The notes under the pieces are model-generated. The model searched no databases and was not told where the DNA came from. It saw only the letters and a list, made by a program, of their open reading frames with translations. Both the position numbers and the translations under genes were made by a program. A stretch of 64,000 nucleotides of DNA, taken from contig JANQKS010000079.1 of the NCBI GenBank assembly GCA_028281005.1, positions 1-64,000 of the forward strand, read 5' to 3'. Positions within the stretch are counted from its first letter, which is position 1, and each line of letters starts with the position of its first letter. Source of the stretch: Pseudomonadales bacterium (GTDB lineage: Bacteria; Pseudomonadota; Gammaproteobacteria; Pseudomonadales; Azotimanducaceae). Shown here piece after piece: positions 43,638-52,463 of this stretch.

Positions 43638-45164
43638 TTACGCCTGAACAAATTTGCCGTGGAGGCCAAGCGGCAGTGCATAAGGTAGGCGGGCGGTGGC
43701 CACTGGCCCATCATCGACGGCTTCGACGTTGAATACATTCAGCAACATCTGCCCTTTGTGCCAATCCAACGCACTGCCTACGACCCATCCCTCACTTTCC
43801 GGTGTGCTGCCCGGTCGCGGCACAAACAGATGTTCTTCAGGGATCTGTTGGTCGGGATAGCGATAGGAGCGCCGCTGGCCACTGTCTAGGTCCATGGTGC
43901 TCACTTCGTTTAAGTTCACGTGGGCCGGTTGTTTAAGCAGATGATTGCGCGACAGCATCACCACGCGGCGATACCGCTTGCCGCTGACGCGCGGATCGAT
44001 GACGGGAAATTCGGATTCAAGGTGCATACCGAACATGGGCGCTTCGCTCACGCGTTTTGCCTTCGTATCGATCTGATATTGATGATGGTGCACGGTTGTA
44101 CCCGGTGTGATGTTGCCGCGCATGAGCTCACTAAAGCTGTCGATGACGGAGACCGGATCCGGGGAACGTGGTGCGTCGAAGCGGATCACCCCGGCTGTGT
44201 CCTCCCAAGCGTTGCCGTAGTGGAATACCCACTGGGCGGGCAAATCGAGCCAGTAGTGGTTGTCGAAATCGTTTTTGTCCACCACCAGCACCTTGGTGGG
44301 TTTGTCAGCGTGCCATTTATGCGCCGCTAAAAATGAGCCGGTGTTGGCATCAGGTTCGTAGTGCAGCGGGGGGATCATCAACACCAGATGACGTTCGGTC
44401 ACCACAAAGTCGTGCACCATGCTCATGGCTTCGGCCTGGACTTTTCCCATTTTTACCACTTGGCCTTGCTTGTTGATGTGCCACAACACCAGCAAATTCG
44501 CCTGCGAGACATAGCCAAAGTTCCACAAGGTGCCGTCTGGCTCTACCCGTGGGTGGGCTGAAAACGGCACCCCCTGAGTGTGGTCTGAAAACGCATAGAC
44601 GCCTTTTGTGTCTAGGCTTTCGGCGTCGATTTCCCATGGTGAACCTGCTTCCCACAAAGCCAGCAGTTTGCCGTGGTGGGGGAGGACGCTGATGTTGGCT
44701 ACGTTGACCGCGTCGGCGCTGGTCACCGGCGCCGGATCGGGTAAATCGGAAGCGAAGCTGGAATAGAGCGGACGGCCGGCTTTGCGTTCGGCGGCAAGTT
44801 TGTAGGTCTGTACCATCTTACCTTTGTGCCTGACTCCTTCTGGCCCCATGAAGTAGCCCTGTACCATACCGTCACCGTCAAACAAGTGGCGGTAGCGGAA
44901 GCCCCCCACTTCATGTTGAGCAGGTCCGTTGCGATACAGCGTGCCGCGCAACTCCGCGGGCCATTTGCCGGACACCTCAGCGTCTGCGGCAAAAGCATCT
45001 TGTGTGACGCTGCGGTAGCCGAGCAGCCAGGGGTGGTCCTGCAAGGCCTGCTGAAACTGCTCAGCCCAAGAGGAGGTGTTAGCGGCCGCCGGCCGCCAGG
45101 CTCCGGCACCGGCGGTAAACCCGGCTAAGGCCAACAATGAGCGATTGAAGCTTCTACGTTTCAT
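43638..45164 (-). CDS. Carotenoid cleavage oxygenase (RPE65-like), Tat-exported
   Basis: 508 residues. Non-heme iron oxygenase of the carotenoid/lignostilbene cleavage family, beta-propeller fold. The four iron-binding His are visible: H204 (FSAHPR), H251 (MVHDF), H315 (VFHYGNA) and H502 (LGLHGKF). The N-terminus has a twin-arginine-type signal (MKRRSFNRSLLALAGF), so it is probably exported folded to the periplasm. The substrate may be an apocarotenoid or stilbenoid. The start overlaps the DUF2141 stop as ATGA, and the LytS gene follows 10 bp later. Confidence 0.9.
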   Translation of the reverse strand: MKRRSFNRSLLALAGFTAGAGAWRPAAANTSSWAEQFQQALQDHPWLLGYRSVTQDAFAADAEVSGKWPAELRGTLYRNGPAQHEVGGFRYRHLFDGDGMVQGYFMGPEGVRHKGKMVQTYKLAAERKAGRPLYSSFASDLPDPAPVTSADAVNVANISVLPHHGKLLALWEAGSPWEIDAESLDTKGVYAFSDHTQGVPFSAHPRVEPDGTLWNFGYVSQANLLVLWHINKQGQVVKMGKVQAEAMSMVHDFVVTERHLVLMIPPLHYEPDANTGSFLAAHKWHADKPTKVLVVDKNDFDNHYWLDLPAQWVFHYGNAWEDTAGVIRFDAPRSPDPVSVIDSFSELMRGNITPGTTVHHHQYQIDTKAKRVSEAPMFGMHLESEFPVIDPRVSGKRYRRVVMLSRNHLLKQPAHVNLNEVSTMDLDSGQRRSYRYPDQQIPEEHLFVPRPGSTPESEGWVVGSALDWHKGQMLLNVFNVEAVDDGPVATARLPYALPLGLHGKFVQA

Positions 45165-45616
45165 TTAGACAGCTCCAAACTGTGGGTGGTGTCCCCGCTC
45201 ACGGTGAACTTTACGTCTTCCCACTTCGGCGGACCAAAGTTACCGCGGGCGTTGTTGGACATGGCCCAGGGTTCTGTGGGCATGCCGATGAAGTTACTGT
45301 CGAGTTCGCCGTTGCCGTTCACGTCATGCATTACCTGGATGGCATATTCACCATCGTCCAAGCCGCTGGCGACAAATGTCATGTCACCCGTTTGCGCCGG
45401 TTGCATGAGAGCGGCAGCGGGAGGTTGTTCTTCTTTAAAACCTTGTTCGCCGGCCAACACCGCCACCATCACTGAGCCTTCGGCTTCAGTGACGTTGCTG
45501 ACCACGATGGTTAACGTTGCAGCCGCGATGCTTTGCGTGAGCATCAGGCAGTACAGCGTGGCGCCGGTAATGAGTACCGTTCTCAATTTGGGTAGTGTAA
45601 GTGGGTTGAAATACAT
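45161..45616 (-). CDS. DUF2141 domain-containing exported protein
   Basis: 151 residues. A signal-like N-terminus (KLRTVLITGATLYCLMLTQSIAAAT) precedes a DUF2141 domain with V-A-V-L-A-G-E-x-G-F and DGEYAIQVMHDVNGNGELDSNFIGMPTEPWAMSNNARG, the family's D-x-N-x-N-G-x-L-D loop and G-x-P-x-E-P-Y/W-x-x-S-x-N block. The function of the family is unknown. ATG 45616 follows AGGAGC. First gene of the operon leading to the carotenoid oxygenase and LytS-LytTR. Confidence 0.85.
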   Translation of the reverse strand: MYFNPLTLPKLRTVLITGATLYCLMLTQSIAAATLTIVVSNVTEAEGSVMVAVLAGEQGFKEEQPPAAALMQPAQTGDMTFVASGLDDGEYAIQVMHDVNGNGELDSNFIGMPTEPWAMSNNARGNFGPPKWEDVKFTVSGDTTHSLELSK

Positions 45617-45812
45617 GTCTAAAGGCTCCTTAGCTTGGCTTGTATACCACACTAGGGGCTAAGCAGCTTCAGTGGGGCCGATTGCGACGAATTGGTAATC
45701 AGCCGGGTGGAGCGGTCATGCACGGTTTGAAACGGCAGGGAAAAATTGCGCAGAGGTGAGACAAGCAGGGCGCCGCGGCGACGCCCCGTGTGCGGCTTTG
45801 GAGTAGGCCCGC

Positions 45813-46307
45813 TTAGTTGACGGAGCGTTTGCGGCCGGGCGCGCGCTGCTCGCCGATCACTGGTCCCCAATCTGCCATCAACGCGTTGCGCAGCTGATTG
45901 ACCGTTTCATAACCCAAGCGCATGGCGAGGGTCTGCTCCGCACCCCGTAAAGTTTGCATGGCTTGATTAATCAATGCGGAGCCACGCTCACTAAAGACGA
46001 TGCGGTTGGCTCGCTTGTCGCTTGGGTCAGGAATCTGCGTCACCAAATCATCGGCTTCCAAGTCGTTGATTTGCTGCTGTATGGCTTGACGGCTCACACC
46101 CAATGCCCGTGCTAACTCCGCCGCTCGAGTGACGCCGTTTGAGATATGAATCAGAATCATGGTTTGAGTACGTGTTCGTGGGCGATAACCCGCACGTTGC
46201 AATCCATTCTGTAGACTTTCATCCATCCAATAGTAGGCGCGCAATAACCCGCGCATCAGCACTTCCGGTGGAAGCTCGTCGTTGGTGTCGTTGTCGTAGC
46301 CGCTCAT
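45813..46307 (-). CDS. MarR family transcriptional regulator
   Basis: 164 residues. Winged helix with RTRTQTMILIHISNGVTRAAELARALGVSRQAIQQQINDLEADDLVTQIPDPSDKRANRIVFSERG, the MarR pattern including D-x-R/D-K-R wing. It lies upstream of the DUF2141 operon (same strand, about 200 bp) and is divergent from the nitroreductase at 46541, which it may control. ATG at 46307 follows AAAGGGG; the ORF upstream to 46376 was discarded. Confidence 0.87.
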   Translation of the reverse strand: MSGYDNDTNDELPPEVLMRGLLRAYYWMDESLQNGLQRAGYRPRTRTQTMILIHISNGVTRAAELARALGVSRQAIQQQINDLEADDLVTQIPDPSDKRANRIVFSERGSALINQAMQTLRGAEQTLAMRLGYETVNQLRNALMADWGPVIGEQRAPGRKRSVN

Positions 46308-46474
46308 GTATGCCCCTTTGAGTCCGTGCGGGAATGGCGCGTGTTCCTTGTCATGCCCTGTCATGCTTGCTTGCATGCCCTTTACGCGGGTATCACGTGC
46401 AGCGCCGTTGGGGTATTGTTGCTTAAATACGGGGACTCAGGCAACCTGCTTGTCCACCCCTTTTCAAGGCGGTT

Positions 46475-46504
46475 AGATCAGGAGAGATCAGGAGAAATCA
46501 GGCA
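46475..46504 (+). repeat. 10-bp tandem repeat upstream of nitroreductase
   Basis: AGATCAGGAG occurs at 46475-46484 and 46485-46494, followed by a degenerate third unit AAATCAGGCA. The 10-bp period places the copies on one face of the helix, so a stacked regulator site is possible. It is 37 bp upstream of the nitroreductase start, in the 233-bp gap shared with the MarR gene. Confidence 0.5.
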
Positions 46505-46540
46505 GCTGCAGTAAGCTAAACGGCGGCTAGGGGAGAGATC

Positions 46541-47203
46541 ATGGAACTGTACGATGTCATGCGCACCACGTTCGCGGCGCGGGAATTTACTCACGACCCG
46601 GTTTCGGATGAGGTGCTGCAAAAGATTTTCGACAACGCCCGCTTTGCGCCCAGCGGCGGCAATCGCCAGGGCTGGAAAGTAGTGGTTGTGCGCGAGGCGG
46701 ACACGAAGCGCGCCCTGGTGCCATTGATAGAGCCGACGTTGCAGCGCTACTGGGCTCAGGTGCAGGCCGGGGAAGCACCTTGGAACACGATTCATCCTAC
46801 TCAACTCAGCGAAGCAGACATTGCCGCCACCGGGTTTCCGCGAGCCTTGGTAGAGAGTATTTCCATGGCGCCGGTGGTGTTGTTGGTCTTTGTTGATCTT
46901 TCCGTGGTGGCTTCATTCGATAGCGGCTTGGACCGCGTGGGTGTGATCAGCGGCGCGTCGATCTATCCGTTTGTGTGGAATATTTTGTTAGCCGCGCGTA
47001 ACGAAGGTTATGGTGGTACCTTAACCACCTTTGTCGGCGGGCAGGAAGGTGCGCTGAAGACGCTGGTAGGGGTGCCTGATGAGTATGCCTTCGCGGCCAT
47101 GTTGCCGCTGGGTAAGCCGGTCAAGCAATTGACTAAGCTTAAGCGCAAGGCGGTGCAGGACTTTGCCGTACGCGAGCGTTTTGACGGGGAGCCATTGGCT
47201 TAA
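46541..47203 (+). CDS. Nitroreductase family protein
   Basis: 220 residues. FMN-dependent NAD(P)H nitroreductase fold: TTFAAREFTHDPVSDEVLQKIFDNARFAPSGGNRQGWKVVVV is the diagnostic N-terminal block (R-x-F, A-P-S-G-x-N-x-Q). The C-terminal half includes GASIYPFVWNILLAARNEGYGGTLTTF. The substrate is unknown. ATG 46541 follows GGGAGAG. It is divergent from the MarR regulator. Unlike the related gene at 14534, it is intact. Confidence 0.87.
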   Translation: MELYDVMRTTFAAREFTHDPVSDEVLQKIFDNARFAPSGGNRQGWKVVVVREADTKRALVPLIEPTLQRYWAQVQAGEAPWNTIHPTQLSEADIAATGFPRALVESISMAPVVLLVFVDLSVVASFDSGLDRVGVISGASIYPFVWNILLAARNEGYGGTLTTFVGGQEGALKTLVGVPDEYAFAAMLPLGKPVKQLTKLKRKAVQDFAVRERFDGEPLA

Positions 47204-47247
47204 CCGGAAATCCGGCGGGGGTCGCCGGGTCGAATCTAGGGGAGAAT

Positions 47248-48861
47248 ATGTCTGACAACAATAAGCTGGCTGGGGAACGCCCCGGCGCCGAACTGGTGAA
47301 CTCAAAATACGCGCGTTATGTGCTGTTTGTGCTGATCATCGTTTATGTCTTTAACTTTATAGACCGCCAAATCATTTCCATTCTGGCTGAAGAGATCAAG
47401 GCGGATCTTGGCATTGGTGATGCCGAAATCGGATTTTTGTACGGCACTGCCTTTGCCATCTTTTACGCCGTGTTTGGGATTCCCCTGGGTAAGCTTGCGG
47501 ATGTGTGGAACCGCAAAAGTCTGATCGCCATCGGCTTATCGTTCTGGAGTTTGATGACGGCCCTGTCGGGGTTTGCGAAAAGCTACCCGGCCCTAGCCGC
47601 TTGCCGCTTTGGCGTGGGGGTGGGTGAAGCCAGCGCAACCCCGGCGGCTTTTTCCATGCTGTCGGATTATTTCTCGCCCAAAGTCCGCGCCACGGTATTG
47701 GCCATCTACTCCAGCGGCATCTACATCGGTGCCGGTGTGGGGTTGTTCCTGGGCGGTGCGGTGGTGGAAGCCTGGTATGCCTGGTATCCGGATCCGGCGG
47801 CGGCCCCGCTGGGACTGAAACCCTGGCAGGCCGCATTTTTAACCGTCGGGCTGCCTGGCATATTGGTGGCGGTCTGGGTGTGGACCATACGAGAACCGAT
47901 TAGAGGCATCAGCGAAGGGCTGGTCACCCCCGCGCACCCGCAACCCTTTAAAGCCACTCAAAATACCCTGTTCAGTGTGTTGCCGGGGCTTTCCCTATGG
48001 ACGTTATTTCAAGCCGGTGGTGTGCGCGCTGTGCTCAATAATCTGCTGCTGTTGGCAGTGGTGGTTGCACTGTTTTACGGCCTGTATTGGGTGATGCCCA
48101 CCGCATTGCAATGGATTGCTCTGGGCACCGGTGTCTATATCACCGTCAGTTGGGTGCAGTATTTAAAACTTAACGATCCGGCCTGTTTTGCCATGATGTT
48201 TAAGTCGAAAGCTTTTGTGACCGTCACCATCGGTTTTCCCGCCGTTTCTTTTGTGACCTATGGCATTGGTTTCTGGTCGCCGCCGTTTATGCAACGGGTA
48301 CATGGTGAATCCATCGCGGATGCCGGTTTGTTTCTGGGTTTAGGCGCAGCCATTGGTGGCTTTATCGGCATTGTGCTCGGTGGCTTTTTAGCGGACGCGT
48401 GGAAAGCCCGCAGCGCCAATGCGCGCATCTACATTGGGCTTGCCATACCGGTGTTGTCTCTGCCGTTTGCGCTTGGGTTTTTATACGCGGACAACGCGGT
48501 GACAGCCTATATATGCAGTTTTGTGTTTAGCATCTTGTCACCCGCGTGGATCGGTGCAGCCACCAGCACGATTAACGATTTGGTGATGCCGCGCATGCGG
48601 GCTACGGCCTCGGCTTATTACGTGTTGATGAACACCTTCCTGGGTTTGGCGTTAGGGCCTTACCTGATGGGGCAGTTGAGTGATCTAAACATGTCCAGCG
48701 GCATGGCGCCGGGCGCAGCGCTGCAGTCTGCGGTGACGTGGGGGCTGGTGGCGTTTGCGGTCAGTGCAGTGTTTTTGTTGGCCGCATTGCGTTACCTCGC
48801 GGATGATGAAGCCACCCGGGTTGAGCGCGCACGTGCCTTGGGAGAGCCCGACCCGGTTTAA
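47248..48861 (+). CDS. MFS transporter, spinster-like
   Basis: 537 residues, 12 to 14 helices. The N-terminus YVLFVLIIVYVFNFIDRQIISILAEEIKADLGIGDAEIGFLYGTAFAI is typical of the spinster/sphingolipid-transporter-like MFS group (F-x-D-R at helix 1 end, G-x-L-x-G helix 2). A long loop near residues 215-250 and one or two extra helices account for the size. Substrate unknown; co-directional with the nitroreductase (44 bp). Confidence 0.85.
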   Translation: MSDNNKLAGERPGAELVNSKYARYVLFVLIIVYVFNFIDRQIISILAEEIKADLGIGDAEIGFLYGTAFAIFYAVFGIPLGKLADVWNRKSLIAIGLSFWSLMTALSGFAKSYPALAACRFGVGVGEASATPAAFSMLSDYFSPKVRATVLAIYSSGIYIGAGVGLFLGGAVVEAWYAWYPDPAAAPLGLKPWQAAFLTVGLPGILVAVWVWTIREPIRGISEGLVTPAHPQPFKATQNTLFSVLPGLSLWTLFQAGGVRAVLNNLLLLAVVVALFYGLYWVMPTALQWIALGTGVYITVSWVQYLKLNDPACFAMMFKSKAFVTVTIGFPAVSFVTYGIGFWSPPFMQRVHGESIADAGLFLGLGAAIGGFIGIVLGGFLADAWKARSANARIYIGLAIPVLSLPFALGFLYADNAVTAYICSFVFSILSPAWIGAATSTINDLVMPRMRATASAYYVLMNTFLGLALGPYLMGQLSDLNMSSGMAPGAALQSAVTWGLVAFAVSAVFLLAALRYLADDEATRVERARALGEPDPV

Positions 48862-48943
48862 ATTTTGTCTGCATAACGGAGTTTTGTTGCGCACGCGCAG
48901 ATGTTGATGCACTCTGTGCGGTCCACTGCAAGGGAAGCAAAAC

Positions 48944-49516
48944 TTGGAACAATCCGGCGAATATCGCATTGCCGCCCGCCGCGAAGACGTGTGGTCGGCG
49001 CTCAATGCCCCGGACGTTTTGGGGGCCTGTATCGAAGGCTGTCAACGTGTCGAAAAGCTGGATGACGAGCATTTCGAGGTGGCGGTAAAAGCCAAGGTCG
49101 GTCCGGTGAGCGCAACCTTTAATGCTGCTCTGGAGCTGTCTGACATCGAGGCGCCGGTGAGCTACACCATCAACGGTAACGCCAAAGGGGGTGCCGCGGG
49201 TTTCGCCAAAGGCAGTGCAAACGTGCACTTGGACGAAGACGACGGCGTCACTGTGTTGCGCTATGGCGTCAAAGCCAACGTCGGCGGCAAATTGGCGCAG
49301 GTGGGCAGCCGTCTAGTGGATGGCGCCGCACGTAAGATGGCAGATGATTTTTTTGCCGAGTTCTCCAAGCGCCTAGATCCCGATTCTGTTGCGGTGGCCA
49401 CCGCGGCTACGGACACTGATGCCGCTGAAGAACGTGAATTCGAAAAAAGTGGCGGCTGGCTGATGTGGGTGGTTGCCTTTGTTGGTCTTGCCATTGCGGT
49501 GATCTTGGCGTTTTAG
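48944..49516 (+). CDS. CoxG-like SRPBCC protein with C-terminal membrane anchor
   Basis: 190 residues. A SRPBCC (CoxG/YhaB) domain (residues 1-145) with SGEYRIAARREDVWSALNAPDVLGACIEGCQRVEKL, which matches the subunit-G family that helps assemble or anchor molybdenum hydroxylases. A transmembrane helix ends the protein (WLMWVVAFVGLAIAVILAF). Start is TTG at 48944 after AGGGAAG. First of the CoxG-S-L-M order. The gene's end is tied to an 18-bp tandem duplication. Confidence 0.8.
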   Translation: MEQSGEYRIAARREDVWSALNAPDVLGACIEGCQRVEKLDDEHFEVAVKAKVGPVSATFNAALELSDIEAPVSYTINGNAKGGAAGFAKGSANVHLDEDDGVTVLRYGVKANVGGKLAQVGSRLVDGAARKMADDFFAEFSKRLDPDSVAVATAATDTDAAEEREFEKSGGWLMWVVAFVGLAIAVILAF

Positions 49517-49545
49517 AGCGCAGGCGAGTTTTAGAGCGCGGGCGA
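49510..49545 (+). repeat. 18-bp tandem duplication across the CoxG stop codon
   Basis: GTTTTAGAGCGCAGGCGA (49510-49527) is followed at once by a copy with one change (49528-49545). The first copy contains the stop codon TAG (49514-49516) of the CoxG-like gene. Looks like a local slippage duplication. Confidence 0.8.
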
Positions 49546-49625
49546 CAAGAAAGTTCGGTGATTTTCAGGACTTACCGAACGCACGGGACTTTAACGAATT
49601 AGAGGGGAAGGATGGGAATCACGCG

Positions 49626-50084
49626 ATGAAAGTCACACTCACAGTCAACGGCACTGAGCATGCAGTAGAAGTGCCGGCCAACACACTATTGGTTGATTTG
49701 ATCAGGGTTAATCTGCAACTCACCGGTACCCACGTGGGTTGCGATACAACGCAGTGCGGCGCCTGCACGGTGCATTTGGACGGGCGTGCCGTAAAAGCGT
49801 GTTCGATGTTGGCGGCTCAGGCGGAAGGTGCGCACGTGACGACTATCGAAGGCATCGGCGACCCTGAAAATCTGCACCCGATGCAGGCGGCGTTTCGTGA
49901 ACACCATGCTTTGCAGTGTGGTTTTTGTACGCCAGGCATGATCATGCAGGCCATTGACCTCATCGACAACAATGACGGCCTAGACAGCCAAACCATACGC
50001 GAAGGTCTGGAAGGCAACATCTGCCGTTGTACCGGATATCACAACATTGTAAGGGCCATTGAATCAGTGGCTAACGCGAGCTAA
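49626..50084 (+). CDS. Molybdenum hydroxylase iron-sulfur subunit (CoxS-like)
   Basis: 152 residues with two [2Fe-2S] clusters. Plant-type cluster: C39, C44, C47 and C59 (VGCDTTQCGACTVH...KAC). Second cluster: C98, C101, C133 and C135 (LQCGFCTPGM...NICRCTG). It passes electrons from the molybdopterin subunit to the FAD subunit. Gene order is CoxG, CoxS, CoxL, CoxM. The CoxS start ATG is at 49626. Confidence 0.92.
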   Translation: MKVTLTVNGTEHAVEVPANTLLVDLIRVNLQLTGTHVGCDTTQCGACTVHLDGRAVKACSMLAAQAEGAHVTTIEGIGDPENLHPMQAAFREHHALQCGFCTPGMIMQAIDLIDNNDGLDSQTIREGLEGNICRCTGYHNIVRAIESVANAS

Positions 50085-50096
50085 GCAGGGGGCAGC

Positions 50097-52463
50097 ATGA
50101 GCGAAGCACTTGAAGATACCGGTGAAACCGGGATTGGTGCACCGGTGCGGCGCCGGGAAGACTTACGTTTCATCACCGGCAACGGCAACTACACGGACGA
50201 TCTCAATCAACCTGGCCAGTTGTATGCGGTCTTTTGTCGCAGCCCTTACCCGCGGGCGCGCATCGATGGCATTGATTGTGATGACGCCTTGGCGGTGCCG
50301 GGTGTGGTTGCCGTCTATACTGGTCAGCAGATGGTGGACGATGGCATAGGTGATCTACCCTGCGGTTGGATGGTCAAAAGCAAAGACGGTGCCGACATGT
50401 TGTCGTCGCCGCATCCCCCCATGGCGGCCACGGTGGCCAATTACGTGGGAGAACCTTACGCGCTGGTGGTAGCGGAGTCGTTGCAAGCGGCCAAACAAGG
50501 TGCGGAATCCGTCTATGCAGATTTCACCGAGTTGCATGTAGTGGTAGACCTTGCCACCGCCACGGCATCGGATGAAATATACGAAGGTATACCCAATAAC
50601 CTCGCCTACACCTGGGCGTTGGGTGATGAAGATGCCACTCGCATGGCGTTTGCCAAAGCCGCCCATGTCACCACCATGGATTTGACCAATAACCGCTTGA
50701 TCCCCAACGCCATCGAGCCGCGCGCGTGTCTGGGGATGTTTGAGAGCGCCACCGGCGACTATACCCTCTATACCACCAGCCAAAATCCGGGGCTAGAACG
50801 GTTGGTGCTGAGCGCCTTTGTGCAGGTTGCACCGGAGCATAAGTTGCGCATTGTGGCGCCGGACGTCGGCGGTGGTTTCGGCTCCAAAATATTTATCTAC
50901 GCTGAAGAAACCGCTGTAATCTGGGCCGCCGCTAAAGCCAATCGCCCGATCAAGTGGGTGGCTGAGCGCAGTGAAAGTTTCTTAGCGGATGCGCACGGTC
51001 GCGACCACATCACCCACGCAGAATTGGCGATGGACGAAATGGGGCGCTTCACCGGCCTGAAAGTGCAGACCACCGCCAATCTTGGCGCTTATCTGTCCAC
51101 TTTCGGCTCGTCGGTGCCCACCTACCTCTACGGCACTTTGCTGGCCGGGCAGTACAAAACACCCAACATTTATGTTGAGGTGCAAGGGGCATATACCAAT
51201 ACCGCGCCGGTGGATGCCTATCGCGGCGCTGGCCGGCCCGAGGCCACCTATGTGGTAGAGCGCATCGTTGAACAAGCCGCGCGGGAGTTAGGCAAAGATC
51301 CGGCCGACCTACGGCGCATGAACATGATCCAGCCGGAAGAATTCCCTTACGAAACACCGGTAGCTCTGGTGTACGACACCGGCAATTACGAAGCGAGCCT
51401 CGACAAGGCGTTAGACATCATTGACTACGCCGGATTTGAGGCACGGCGGGCCGCCGCCGCGGAGCAGGGTAAGCGGCGAGGTATTGGATTTGCTTGCTAC
51501 ATTGAGGCCTGCGGGTTGGCACCCTCCAAACTGGCCATAGAATTGGGTGCTGGCGTTGGCCTGTATGAAAGCGGTGAAATTCGTGTCAACCCAACAGGTT
51601 CGGTCAGCGTATTTACCGGCTCTCACAGCCATGGGCAAGGCCATGAAACCACCTTCGCGCAGGTAGTCTCGGACAAGCTCGGGATCAATTACGATGACAT
51701 CGATATCATTCACGGTGACACCGGGCGCATGGACTTTGGCCTTGGCACTTATGGTTCACGCTCGCTGGCAGTGGGCGGTTCGGCGCTGGTGGCGGCGGCC
51801 GACAAGCTGATTGAAAAAGGTAAGAAAATTGCCGCGCACATGATGCAGGCTACGCCGGAACAGGTCACCTTTGAAGACGGCCAGTTCACCCTGCAGGACT
51901 CCAACCAGTCCATGTCGATCCAGGAAGTGGCATTTGCCTCATATGTACCGGCAGATTACCCGGAAGACCTGGAACCGGGGTTTGCCGAAAAGGCATTCTA
52001 CGATCCAAACAACTTCACTTACCCCGCGGGTACTCATATCGCCGAAGTTGAAGTGGATATCGAAACCGGCGTGGTGAGTTTGGAGGATTTTGTTGCCGTG
52101 GACGATTTTGGGCACATCATCAATCCGCTCATTGTGCACGGTCAGGTTCACGGCGGTGTGGCCCAGGGCGCCGGGCAGGCGATCATGGAACACGGTATTT
52201 ACGATGAGTATGGGCAGCTTCAAACTGGTTCGATGATGGACTATACGATGCCGCGCGCGGACGATTTGCCGGACTTCAAAGTGGACACCACTGTCACTCC
52301 TTGTACGCACAATCCCCTGGGAGTGAAAGGCTGCGGTGAAGCCGGTGCAATAGGCTCTCCTGCCGCGATCATGAACGCCATTACCCATGCCTTAGGTATC
52401 AAAGACATCTCCATGCCGGCCACGCCGGAGAAAGTGTGGCGCGCCATCGGAGGTAATAGCTAA
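50097..52463 (+). CDS. Molybdenum hydroxylase large subunit (CoxL-like, form II)
   Basis: 788 residues, the molybdopterin-binding catalytic subunit of the xanthine oxidase family. The active-site loop reads D373-A-Y-R-G-A-G-R380. True form I CO dehydrogenases carry A-Y-R-C-S-F-R, so this is form II and CO oxidation is doubtful. Cofactor stretches DVGGGFGSK and GSHSHGQGHETTFAQ are present. The conserved catalytic Glu is expected in the C-terminal GVKGCGEAGAIGSPAA. Substrate unknown: an aldehyde or N-heterocycle is possible. It starts 12 bp after the CoxS-like gene and overlaps the next by TAATG. Confidence 0.9.
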   Translation: MSEALEDTGETGIGAPVRRREDLRFITGNGNYTDDLNQPGQLYAVFCRSPYPRARIDGIDCDDALAVPGVVAVYTGQQMVDDGIGDLPCGWMVKSKDGADMLSSPHPPMAATVANYVGEPYALVVAESLQAAKQGAESVYADFTELHVVVDLATATASDEIYEGIPNNLAYTWALGDEDATRMAFAKAAHVTTMDLTNNRLIPNAIEPRACLGMFESATGDYTLYTTSQNPGLERLVLSAFVQVAPEHKLRIVAPDVGGGFGSKIFIYAEETAVIWAAAKANRPIKWVAERSESFLADAHGRDHITHAELAMDEMGRFTGLKVQTTANLGAYLSTFGSSVPTYLYGTLLAGQYKTPNIYVEVQGAYTNTAPVDAYRGAGRPEATYVVERIVEQAARELGKDPADLRRMNMIQPEEFPYETPVALVYDTGNYEASLDKALDIIDYAGFEARRAAAAEQGKRRGIGFACYIEACGLAPSKLAIELGAGVGLYESGEIRVNPTGSVSVFTGSHSHGQGHETTFAQVVSDKLGINYDDIDIIHGDTGRMDFGLGTYGSRSLAVGGSALVAAADKLIEKGKKIAAHMMQATPEQVTFEDGQFTLQDSNQSMSIQEVAFASYVPADYPEDLEPGFAEKAFYDPNNFTYPAGTHIAEVEVDIETGVVSLEDFVAVDDFGHIINPLIVHGQVHGGVAQGAGQAIMEHGIYDEYGQLQTGSMMDYTMPRADDLPDFKVDTTVTPCTHNPLGVKGCGEAGAIGSPAAIMNAITHALGIKDISMPATPEKVWRAIGGNS

